Shown in pieces: positions 1-8,300 of a stretch of 37,106 nucleotides of DNA. The notes below the pieces were generated by a model. It was not told the DNA's origin. It worked only from the letters and a program-made list of their open reading frames with translations, and ran no database searches. Position 1 is the stretch's first letter. Each line of letters opens with the position of its first letter. Origin of the DNA: Sphingobacteriia bacterium. Lineage in GTDB: Bacteria > Bacteroidota > Bacteroidia > Chitinophagales > Chitinophagaceae. The translations under genes were made by a program, and so were the position numbers. The stretch is taken from contig CANGCK010000035.1 in NCBI GenBank assembly GCA_947452295.1, forward strand, positions 1 to 37,106, written 5' to 3'.

Positions 1-23
1 TCCTCAATTAGAATCGAAGAAAG

Positions 24-197
24 ATGCGTTGTCCAATTAATTTGCAAAAGGGGATACAAATAATTACTTTGTAACAAAATGAACAAGAGAATATTTTACC
101 TGTAACCCAGGAAAACCTTAAAGATGATGAGTTATCTGTGGTATGATGCAGTAAGTTGTCTACCTAATTGCCCCCTGAATCTCCTCTAAACGCTTAA
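24..197 (+). pseudogene. Relic of the Cys-Pro-tail small protein gene (module 1)
   Basis: This stretch aligns with the intact 119-residue gene at 1061-1420 but is broken. From the ATG at 24 it reads MRCPINLQKGIQIITL and then meets TAA at 72-74, where the intact copy has a Tyr codon after MSNPISLQKGIEMTTL. Roughly half of the gene is missing internally. The last codons still encode PPESPLNA followed by TAA at 195-197, matching PPDSPLNP of the intact copy. It lies just upstream of the membrane-protein gene at 214, the same order as in the other two modules. The relationship is clear by eye; the exact deletion boundaries are not. Confidence 0.75.
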
Positions 198-213
198 ATT
201 TTAAAGAAATACA

Positions 214-879
214 ATGAATTATTATAATTCAATATTAATGACAAGTACCATTTTAATTGCTGCGATAATTGGATTGGTAAAATGGAAAAAAGTAAAAAAA
301 ATAAATCATTTATTTATTGTTTTTGTATACTGTAGTGCAATAAATGAAACATTGTCATATATATCTACTTATCTTTTCAAAAATAATGCAGTAAATAGTA
401 ATATATATTTGTTAATTTCTGCAATCGTGTTGCTTTTTCAATTTAATAATTGGTATACTTTTAAGTATAAAAAGAAGTCAGTTTATTTTATCACGCTTAT
501 ACTATTAAGTATATGGTTTTACGAATTCTTTTTGATTACCCAAATTTGGAAATTCAGTTCCTATTTTAGAATTATTTCTGCATTTATAATTGTGCTTTTG
601 AGTTTACGTACAATTAGTTTATTAATTAATTCAAATCAACTTACTTTAATTATGAATAGTACATTTATAATTTGTATTGCACTCATTTTATTTTATACCG
701 TAAAAATATTATTGGAAATATTTTTTATATATGCATTACCTATCAACAATTTTTTGGGAAATTCTTTTTATAGGCTGATATTTAATATTCTAATCCTAAC
801 GAATATAATGTATGCTTTGGCAATAATATTCATGCCTTTAAAACCCAAATACATATTACAGCAATTAGAAACCACTTAA
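214..879 (+). CDS. Predicted seven-helix membrane protein, module 1 copy
   Basis: Function not recognised. The 221-residue product is almost wholly hydrophobic, with about seven predicted membrane helices and short Lys-rich loops. It is the most diverged of three paralogues here (others at 1442 and 2398). It shares with them the KWKK motif after helix 1, a [RK]NNAV..NIY motif, the QFNNW motif after helix 3, the YRII segment and the INS/ICIA region. No enzymatic motif is visible. The small-protein relic precedes it, and no kinase or regulator gene follows before the next module. By position next to a short sensor kinase in module 3, a receptor-like or sensory role is possible but is inference only. 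Confidence 0.8.
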   Translation: MNYYNSILMTSTILIAAIIGLVKWKKVKKINHLFIVFVYCSAINETLSYISTYLFKNNAVNSNIYLLISAIVLLFQFNNWYTFKYKKKSVYFITLILLSIWFYEFFLITQIWKFSSYFRIISAFIIVLLSLRTISLLINSNQLTLIMNSTFIICIALILFYTVKILLEIFFIYALPINNFLGNSFYRLIFNILILTNIMYALAIIFMPLKPKYILQQLETT

Positions 880-1060
880 ATAAATGTAAAGAATCTGCTA
901 CACAATCATGATTTTTTAATAATTTATCCAAGAATTGAACAACACGCAAAATCATCTATTAATAGCTTAAATCTATTTTTACCAAACGGCACAATAAAAT
1001 TTTACAATATTGGTTAGAATAATAAAAGATTAATTATTTTCAATTAACAATTCAACAAGC

Positions 1061-1420
1061 ATGAGTAATCCAATTAGTTTACAAAAGGGTATAGAAATGA
1101 CCACTTTGTACAGAAATGAACAAGAAAATATTTTAGCGGAAGAATTTCGCGGTAAAAATATTTTAGCAAGAAGTGAAACATTCGATAGAAAATCTGTTGA
1201 AGAATTACTTGCTAAAACAGGTTGCGAAAAAATGCGTATTTATTATGGGATGGACAGCGAATTAAAAGTGCATGCCATTTTAGTAGCCGTGAATGATAAA
1301 AACGAAGATATTCTACCAACTGCAGTAAATGAAAATGTTAGAGATGATGCGTATTATCTTTGGGAGGATGCTAAAAGATGCCCACCTGAGTGCCCTCCTG
1401 ATTCCCCATTAAATCCTTAG
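1061..1420 (+). CDS. Small acidic protein with CPP-x-CPP C-terminal tail (intact copy)
   Basis: Function not recognised. The 119-residue soluble protein has no signal peptide or membrane helix. Cysteines are at 55, 107 and 111, the last two in a Cys-Pro-Pro-Glu-Cys-Pro-Pro tail that ends SPLNP. The middle (about residues 57-88) looks like a beta-alpha domain with the IYYGMDSELKVHAILVAVN stretch. It is the only full-length copy in the window: relics lie at 24-197 and 2212-2382. The 21-bp gap to the seven-helix gene at 1442 suggests co-transcription. The strict Cys/Pro tail could bind metal or a partner protein, but nothing in the sequence proves this. Confidence 0.85.
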   Translation: MSNPISLQKGIEMTTLYRNEQENILAEEFRGKNILARSETFDRKSVEELLAKTGCEKMRIYYGMDSELKVHAILVAVNDKNEDILPTAVNENVRDDAYYLWEDAKRCPPECPPDSPLNP

Positions 1421-1441
1421 ATTATATAATTCAAAAAATAT

Positions 1442-2095
1442 ATGCATATTTATTATATACGAGTATTAAATGCATTTGTAGGCGCTGCTATACCTGCAAT
1501 TGTAGCAATTACAAAATGGAAAAAAATCCCCCCATCCTACTATCCATTTATTTGGTTTATTTGGTTAACTGTTTTAAGAGAAATATCAGTAACGATCACT
1601 GCTCATATATATAGAAATAATGCAGTACCCGCCAATATTTACATATTATTAATGAGTATATTTCTATTATTACAATTTAATAATTGGTCACTTTTTAAGC
1701 AACATAAAAAAATGTTCCATATTTTAATGGCCTTATTTATAGCTGTATGGTGTTGGGAGTTTTTATATTTTACCAATTTATGGCACCATAGTTCTTATTA
1801 TAGAATTATTTTTAGTTTTATACTTGTTTTGTTAAGTATTCATACCATCAATTTAATAATCAATTCTACTCCTACAAAATTAACTAAAAACAGTATATTC
1901 CTAATTTGTATTGCTTTTATTATGTTATTTACGATAAAAACCATACTCGAAATTATTTTTCAGCTTGGACTAAATACCAATAATGTATTTATAAGTTTTA
2001 TTTATCAAAAAATAAGTTACCTAACTATACCAATAAATATATTATACGCTATTGCAATAAAATTCATCCCACAAAAATCAACATTTACTTTATAA
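1442..2095 (+). CDS. Predicted seven-helix membrane protein, module 2 copy
   Basis: Function not recognised. The 217-residue product has about seven hydrophobic helices (roughly 5-25, 31-56, 63-80, 88-107, 117-140, 150-175, 187-208). Shared motifs include KWKK at 25-28, RNNAV at 58-62 and QFNNW at 78-82. It is very close to the copy at 2398: an 86-bp stretch (1496-1581 and 2449-2534) is identical in DNA. The stop is followed within 5 bp by a relic of the response-regulator gene, so in this module the kinase has been deleted and the regulator broken. The protein may still use the kinase of module 3, but that is inference. Confidence 0.85.
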   Translation: MHIYYIRVLNAFVGAAIPAIVAITKWKKIPPSYYPFIWFIWLTVLREISVTITAHIYRNNAVPANIYILLMSIFLLLQFNNWSLFKQHKKMFHILMALFIAVWCWEFLYFTNLWHHSSYYRIIFSFILVLLSIHTINLIINSTPTKLTKNSIFLICIAFIMLFTIKTILEIIFQLGLNTNNVFISFIYQKISYLTIPINILYAIAIKFIPQKSTFTL

Positions 2096-2100
2096 AATAA

Positions 2101-2209
2101 ATGAATCAATACTTTAAGTCTATACGAGTTGTAATTGCAGATGATCATGACAATTGAAACTTATCGGGAAACGCTCATCGAAAAAACCAATTAAAAAAAA
2201 TTACATAGG
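2101..2209 (+). pseudogene. Relic of NarL/LuxR response-regulator gene with internal deletion
   Basis: Bases 2101-2149 are identical to the first 49 bases of the intact regulator gene (3867-3915). Bases 2150-2209 then match 4431-4489, the end of its LuxR helix-turn-helix region, with a few differences. About 515 bp of regulator coding sequence is therefore missing between the two joined pieces. Translation would stop after 18 codons (MNQYFKSIRVVIADDHDN). The relic directly follows the module 2 membrane-protein gene and is joined on its right to the truncated small-protein gene, marking the edge of the tandem duplication. Confidence 0.85.
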
Positions 2210-2211
2210 TT

Positions 2212-2382
2212 ATGGACAGCGAATTAAAAGTGCATGCCATTTTAGTAGCCGTGAATCATAAAAACGAAGACATTCTACCAACTGCAGTAAATGAAAATGT
2301 TAGAGATGATGCGTATTATCTTTGGGAGGAGGCTGAAAGATGCCCTCCTGTATGCCCTCCCAATTCCCCATTAAATCCTTAA
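2212..2382 (+). pseudogene. 5'-truncated copy of the Cys-Pro-tail small protein gene (module 3)
   Basis: The 171 bases match 1250-1420 with roughly eight differences and no indels. The copy starts at the codon for Met64 of the intact protein and reads MDSELKVHAILVAVN onward to the Cys-Pro tail and SPLNP, then TAA. The reading frame is open for 56 residues, so a short product could still be made, although the N-terminal half is gone and the upstream sequence is a regulator relic. The Cys pair of the tail is kept (CPPVCPP). It precedes the module 3 membrane-protein gene by 15 bp. Confidence 0.65.
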
Positions 2383-2397
2383 ATTATTTAATAGCAC

Positions 2398-3048
2398 ATG
2401 CATATTTATTATATCGAGTTATTAATTTCATTTGTAAGCATCTTACCAGCAATTGTAGCAATTACAAAATGGAAAAAAATCCCCCCATCCTACTATCCAT
2501 TTATTTGGTTTATTTGGTTAACTGTTTTAAGAGATATCTTAGCTGCTATAAGTGCTCAAATATATAGAAATAATGCTGTAGTAACCAATATATACGTACT
2601 ATTGGCAGGTATATTTCTACTATTACAATTTAATAATTGGTCACTTTTTAAGCAACATAAAAAAATGTTCTATTTTTTATTGGCATTATTTATAGCTGTA
2701 TGGTGTTGGGAGTTTTTATATTTTACCAATTTATGGCACTATAGTTCTTATTATAGAATTATATTTAATTTTATAATTGTTTTGTTAAGTATTCATACCA
2801 TCAATTTAATAATCAATTCTACTCCTACAAAATTAATTAAAAACGGTGTATTCCTAATTTGTATTGCTTTTATTATATTGTATACAATAAAAATTATACT
2901 CGAAATTATTTTTGCGCTTGGATCATATACCAATAATGTGTTTATGAATCATATTTATGATAAAATACTATACCTGTTTATACCAATAAATATATTATAC
3001 GCTATTGCAATAAAACTCATCCCACAAAAATCAACATTTACTTTATAA
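2398..3048 (+). CDS. Predicted seven-helix membrane protein, module 3 copy next to the kinase
   Basis: Function not recognised. The 216-residue paralogue of the copy at 1442 has the same seven-helix layout and motifs (KWKK, YRNNAV, QFNNW, YYRIIF), and the same C-terminal IPQKSTFTL. It is the only copy still followed by an intact two-component pair, with 72 bp to the kinase start. The kinase has just one membrane helix and no evident sensor domain, so this protein is a candidate sensory partner. That is inferred from adjacency, as no binding site can be recognised. It is separated from the middle paralogue only by relics, consistent with a fairly recent duplication. Confidence 0.85.
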   Translation: MHIYYIELLISFVSILPAIVAITKWKKIPPSYYPFIWFIWLTVLRDILAAISAQIYRNNAVVTNIYVLLAGIFLLLQFNNWSLFKQHKKMFYFLLALFIAVWCWEFLYFTNLWHYSSYYRIIFNFIIVLLSIHTINLIINSTPTKLIKNGVFLICIAFIILYTIKIILEIIFALGSYTNNVFMNHIYDKILYLFIPINILYAIAIKLIPQKSTFTL

Positions 3049-3120
3049 AGTAAATGACACTTATCATTTAATGATCTTAACAAACTGAAGATAGGGTTAG
3101 CGTAATCAATTTGCTTTTAT

Positions 3121-3870
3121 ATGAATATTAATCAATTTGAAATATATGTGGCTGTTATTATTACCGTATTATTAACAGGTATTATACTCTCGTATTTTTC
3201 TATATTGATCATCAGACAACATGTAAAAAATTTAAAACTACAACAAATAAATGCGTTTGCAGAAATTGCTGCAATGGAAAAAGAACGTGCAAGAATTGCA
3301 GCCGATTTGCACGATGAATTAGGCCCTCTTTTATCTGTCATTAAATTTAGAATTGAAAATGAAATTCCCTCAGAACGCAGCAATAACAACGAATTACCGA
3401 CTGCCAGTAAACAACTAGATGAAGTAATTGGCAAACTGCGTGAAATTTCTAATAATCTAATTCCCACTGTTTTACTTCATAAAGGTGCAATTGCTGCTAT
3501 AAGCTACTTTATTAGTCAAATAGAACCATTGCACAGTTTAAAAATAGATGTAGAACATCCGCCATCAATTAATATTGGTGAAGACCAGAGTATACAGATA
3601 TATAGAATTCTTCATGAGGTAATTAACAATTGCATCAAGCATGCCAAGGCTACCAAACTGCTCATTGTGTTTAAGTTGAGTAACAATCTATTAACACTAA
3701 CATGTGAAGACAATGGCATCGGACTAGTAAATGCAACAATGAACAGTCATTCATTTGGACGTGGAATTAATAGTATGAAATATAGAACAGAAATGATGTC
3801 TGGTCATTTTATTATAGAGGCAGAAGCAGGTGTAGGAACTATATTAACTTTTGAAATACCGATTAAATGA
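3121..3870 (+). CDS. Short membrane sensor histidine kinase (HisKA_3 / NarL-type partner)
   Basis: Sensor histidine kinase of 249 residues. One membrane helix lies at about 10-31, followed by a short coil. The HisKA_3 phospho-acceptor box is ERARIAADLHDELGP, with His64 as the expected phosphorylation site. An HATPase_c domain follows, with an N-box (HEVINNCIKHAK), a G1 box (CEDNGIGL) and a G2 region (SFGRGINSMKYR). There is no recognisable extracellular or PAS sensor domain, so signal input may come from another protein, plausibly the seven-helix protein upstream. The stop overlaps the start of the response regulator by 4 bp (ATGA), so the two are translationally coupled and form the usual kinase-regulator pair. 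Confidence 0.93.
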   Translation: MNINQFEIYVAVIITVLLTGIILSYFSILIIRQHVKNLKLQQINAFAEIAAMEKERARIAADLHDELGPLLSVIKFRIENEIPSERSNNNELPTASKQLDEVIGKLREISNNLIPTVLLHKGAIAAISYFISQIEPLHSLKIDVEHPPSINIGEDQSIQIYRILHEVINNCIKHAKATKLLIVFKLSNNLLTLTCEDNGIGLVNATMNSHSFGRGINSMKYRTEMMSGHFIIEAEAGVGTILTFEIPIK

Positions 3871-4532
3871 ATCAATACTTTAAGTCTATACGAGTTGTAA
3901 TTGCAGATGATCATGCCATTTTTAGAGAGGGCTTTAAATTGTTGTTTAAAAACCAAACAGACTTAGAATTAGTTGGTGAGGCGGAAAATGGAAAAGAGTT
4001 ATTACAATTGTGCAATGTTGAATATCCTGATGTTGCATTTGTAGACATTAAAATGCCTGTAATGAATGGTATTGAAGCCTGTAAGGAATTACGCAAAACA
4101 AACCCGCATATTAAAGTAATTGCACTCTCTATGTTTAACGATGATTATCTGTTAATAGACATGTTAGAAGCTGGGGCAAATGGGTATTTACTTAAAAATA
4201 CCGACAAACATGAAATGTGGCGGGCGGTAACCACTGTTTTTAAAGGCGATAATTATTATTGTGATAGTACTGCACTGAAACTTGCCAAGCTAATAGCATC
4301 AAACCGTTTTCATCCACACCAACAAACAAAATTGGTGCGATTTTCTAATAGAGAGATAGAGGTACTTAAAATGTTATCTCAACAACTTTCTAATAAAGAA
4401 ATGGCGGAAAAAATGGAAGTCAGTGTTCGTACAATAGAAACTTATCGGGAAACACTCAACGAGAAAACCAATTCAAAAAATTCCATAGGGGCGGTTATTT
4501 ATGCCATCCGCCATGGAATTATTGAACTGTAA
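3867..4532 (+). CDS. NarL/FixJ-family response regulator (REC + LuxR HTH)
   Basis: Response regulator of 221 residues and partner of the overlapping kinase. The receiver domain (about 8-125) shows the acidic pocket DD at 14-15, the phospho-acceptor Asp60 in FVDIKMPVMNG, and the conserved Lys in GYLLKNTD. The C-terminal LuxR-type helix-turn-helix (about 150-215) contains FSNREIEVLKML and the recognition region SNKEMAEKMEVSVRTIETY. It should bind DNA and control transcription; targets cannot be read from the window. The gene ends only 4 bp from the end of the convergent AIM24-family gene, with no terminator visible between them. Its 5' and 3' ends recur as a relic at 2101-2209. Confidence 0.95.
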   Translation: MNQYFKSIRVVIADDHAIFREGFKLLFKNQTDLELVGEAENGKELLQLCNVEYPDVAFVDIKMPVMNGIEACKELRKTNPHIKVIALSMFNDDYLLIDMLEAGANGYLLKNTDKHEMWRAVTTVFKGDNYYCDSTALKLAKLIASNRFHPHQQTKLVRFSNREIEVLKMLSQQLSNKEMAEKMEVSVRTIETYRETLNEKTNSKNSIGAVIYAIRHGIIEL

Positions 4533-4536
4533 CTAA

Positions 4537-5334
4537 TTACCATTTTCCATCTCCATCTAATAAATTACCGATACCGCCTAAAATACTGCCCTCTTCTTTT
4601 CTAACTGTGGTAGAATATTGTAATATTCGCCCGGCTAATCGGCTAATAGGTAATGTTTGTATCCAAACTGTTCCCGGCCCTGTTAAAGTAGCAAAAAACA
4701 AACCTTCTCCTCCAAATAGTGTATTTTTAATCCCACCTACAAATTGTATATCATACTGCACATCGGCTGTAAACCCAACAATACATCCAGTATCAATTTT
4801 AAGCAATTCACCTGCACTCAACTGTTGCTTAAATACATGACCACCAGCATGCAAAAAAGCCATGCCATCTCCCTGTAATCTTTCCATAATAAAACCTTCA
4901 CCGCCAAACAACCCTGTCCCCAACTTTCGTTGAAACTCAATTCCTATGCTTACGCCTTTAGCTGCGCATAAGAAAGCATCTTTTTGGCAAACTACATTAT
5001 TAGCCAATTGAGACAAATCTAACGGAATAATCTTACCAGGATAAGGAGAGGCAAAACTAACCCTCCGTTTTCCTTGGTTAATGTTGGTGAAAGCCGTCAT
5101 AAACAAACTTTCACCAACCAATACCCGCTTACCTGCATTCAATAATTTACCCAATAAACTATCGTTTTGTTGTTTACTGCCATCACCAAACATGGTTTCC
5201 ATCACAATGCCATCGTTCATCATCATAAAAGAACCCGGTTCTGCAATAGCAGTTTCGTTATAGTCTAACTCTATTTCTACATACTGCATTTCCTCACCTA
5301 CTATGCGATAATCAATCTCGTGATTTTGAATCAT
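4537..5334 (-). CDS. AIM24 / TIGR00266-family protein, last gene of the efflux operon
   Basis: The 265-residue protein belongs to the AIM24 (TIGR00266, formerly DUF124) family of beta-rich, Gly-rich proteins whose biochemical role is not established. Family features visible are the early AEPGSFMMM segment, repeated GLFGGEGF / TLFGGEGLFF blocks, and the C-terminal GTVWIQTLPISRLAGRI motif. There is no signal peptide or membrane helix. It starts only 8 bp after the RND pump stop, so it is almost certainly co-transcribed with the efflux genes. Its presence there hints at a membrane or stress role linked to the pump, but that is inference. Confidence 0.9.
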   Translation of the reverse strand: MIQNHEIDYRIVGEEMQYVEIELDYNETAIAEPGSFMMMNDGIVMETMFGDGSKQQNDSLLGKLLNAGKRVLVGESLFMTAFTNINQGKRRVSFASPYPGKIIPLDLSQLANNVVCQKDAFLCAAKGVSIGIEFQRKLGTGLFGGEGFIMERLQGDGMAFLHAGGHVFKQQLSAGELLKIDTGCIVGFTADVQYDIQFVGGIKNTLFGGEGLFFATLTGPGTVWIQTLPISRLAGRILQYSTTVRKEEGSILGGIGNLLDGDGKW

Positions 5335-5342
5335 AACTTATT

Positions 5343-8300
5343 TTATTTTTTAGATGATTGTTTTATAGCTCCCAACCAAATTTTCTTTCCTTGTAAACGT
5401 CGCACACCATACATTATTCCTACTAGAATAAAGAAGAATGGTCCTAAAAATCCTAGTAAAGCAACAAACTTTGTTCCATAAAATTGATTCATGGGTCTTC
5501 TTAGTCTTTCAGAAATTAAGTACATACTTGGAACCATAATTAAGGTTAAGAAGAAAGAGAAAATCAATCCAAAAATGATTGTCCAACTAAGTGGTCCCCA
5601 AAAAACTACACTATCGCCACCAATGAATATTTTTGGATCGAGGTGTTGAAACATCGATTGGAAATCTATATTAAATCCTATTGCCAATGGTAATAAACCC
5701 AATATAGTTGCTAAAGCAGTAAGTAAAACTGGGATAATTCTAATTTTACCTGCTTCAATGGCTGCTGCGCGGGTTTTATATCCTCTATGTCTTAATTCTT
5801 CCGTAAACTCAATCAATAAAATACCATTTTTAATTACTATACCTGCTAAGCCAATTACACCTACACCCACCATAATTGTAGCCATCGACATCCCGGTAAT
5901 TGCATAACCTAAAAATACCCCAATAATAGAAAAGAATATTTCAGTTAATACAATAAATGGCTTGCTTAAACTATTAAACTGTAATACCAATATTAAAAAG
6001 ATTATTAACAAAGCTGCCATCATTGCCATTCCTAAGAACGACATTGTTTCTTTTTGTTGCTCACTCTCACCGGTTTGTTTAATGGTTACATCTGCCGGTA
6101 TTTGGGTTTTTGCTTTAAAATCGGCTATTTTTTTGGCCAACTCTGCATTAATAATAGGCGTTAATGAAGGATCTAATACAGCCGATTGTATTTGAATGGT
6201 TCTCTTTAAATTCTTGCGTTTCACTACACCTGTTGTATTGGTATAATCTACAGTGGCAACACTGTTTACCGGTATTTGTTTTATAGCGCCTGTTGTAAAG
6301 TCTCTATATACAATCCGCATATTCATGAGGTCGCCAATATTATTTCTTTTTAAATCTTTGTACCGCAACTGTATTTTATAATCGTCTTCACCCTCTTTTA
6401 GCTTGCTTACTTCTTTACCAAATACCGCAGTTCTTAATTCCATACCAATTTGTGCTGTACTTAATCCTTCAGCCAATGCACGTTCTCGGTTAATGTTGAT
6501 ACTAATTTCAGGATTTGTTAAGTCTATATCTAAAATTAAATTCTCAACACCTTTTACCCTATTGGTATCTAAATGATTTTGTAAGTCATACGCAACTTTA
6601 GCGATCGACTCAAAATTATCTCCAGCAATTTCAATATTTACCGGAGGATCGGTAGGAGGGCCACCACTTTCTTTTCCTACTTCTATTGAAGCACCTGCTA
6701 TACCAGTCATTGCATTTTTAATAGAATCTAAAAAAGGTGCACTGCTCTTGCCATGGCGTTTTTCATATTCAACAAATGATATTTGAATTCTGCCTAAATT
6801 AGATTGTACACTTCTGTTGTTGTCTCTTGGGTTATTGGCGCTCAAGGCAACATTCGATATTACACTTTCTACAATACTACCTTCTACACCTGCTTTATTT
6901 TCAGCCCCCAGAATTTTATACACCCTATTTTCTAAAATGCGCACAACCGAATCGGTAGCTGCAGCTTTAGTACCTATGGGCATTTTTAAATACACGTATA
7001 TAAAATTCGGATCTCCACTTGGGAAAAAGGGTTTGGGGTTATTCCGCGCAATTAAAAGTATTAATGAAATTGGAAACAATAAAAACAAGCCTACCATTAA
7101 CTTGGCCGGTCTTATGCCTACTAAAATCCATTGCAGCAACTTTTCATATTTATTCATGAATCCAGGTAATAATTGTTCTTGGAAAAAATGAATAATATTT
7201 CGTAATACATACCGCTCTAGAACAATTACTAAGTCTATAAATATTAATAAGTTACCAAACCCATGCCAGCCAAATAAATTAAACAGCACACCAAACCCTG
7301 CAAATGCCCAAAACCACCACTTTTTGAAACATGCGTTTTTGGGTTCTTCATTTCCTCTTCCTTCGGGTTTCATAAAGCTAACCGCAAAAACCGGATTAAT
7401 AATAAATGCAACAATTAGTGATGCACTTAATGTTAAGATCAACATTACCGGTAAATAAATCATAAATTTACCAATAATACCCTTCCACATTAACAACGGA
7501 AAAAATGGAGCCAATGTAGTTGCTGTACCCGCAAGTACTGGTATAAAAACTTCTCCAGCTGCTTCTTTTGCTGATCGTTCTATTTTTACTTTACCATTGT
7601 TAAAAATCCGATGCGTATTTTCAATAACTACAATTGCATCATCTACAATAATACCTAAACCAAATAATAATGCAAAAAGCACAATAAAATTCAATGTAAC
7701 ATTACCACCTACAATAAAGTCGGCCAATGGTAAAAACATAAAAGCCACAAATACCGAAAGCGGCACACTCAATGCAACAAAAAACGCATTGGTTACTCCC
7801 ATAAAAAACATCAATATCAATAACACTAAAATAAATCCAATAATAATGGTGTTAACCAATTCATTAAAAGATGTTTTTGTTTGTTTACTTTGATCGCCAG
7901 TAATTACCACTTTTAAATCTTTAGGTAATTCCTGATTGGTTTGCATTTCCTCTACAATCTTTTTAATACCATCTGCTGTATTAATTAAATTTTCCCCCGA
8001 ACGCTTTACTATATTAAGTGTAATAACATTCATTCCCCCTAAACGAGCAAAATTTTCTGTTTCTTTAACTGTATCTACCAATTCTGCTACATCTTTCAAA
8101 TAAATTGGCGCACCAGATATATTTTTAATGATGATGTTCTGCAAATCAAATACACTGGTAAACTGACCTTTTACTTTAATATTTCTCTTCATTGCACCTA
8201 CTTCTACTAAGCCGGCACTAATATCTCTATTTTCATAACTCACCGCATTCTCAATATCTCTGAAAGTAAGTTTTGCAGCTTCCATTTTAGTAGGATCTAC

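Noticed and set aside
880..1060. Possible further regulator relic after the module 1 membrane-protein gene (ATG...ATCATGA...GAATTGAA spacing recalls 2098-2160)
   Set aside because: Only scattered short matches; too weak to separate from chance in AT-rich DNA.
2340..2567. Open reading frame of 75 codons on the plus strand
   Set aside because: It runs in another frame across the truncated small-protein gene and the module 3 membrane-protein gene, both of which have clear homology; a shadow frame.
4533..4536. Shared terminator between the convergent regulator and AIM24 genes
   Set aside because: Only 4 bp separate the stops and no stem-loop with a T run is visible there.
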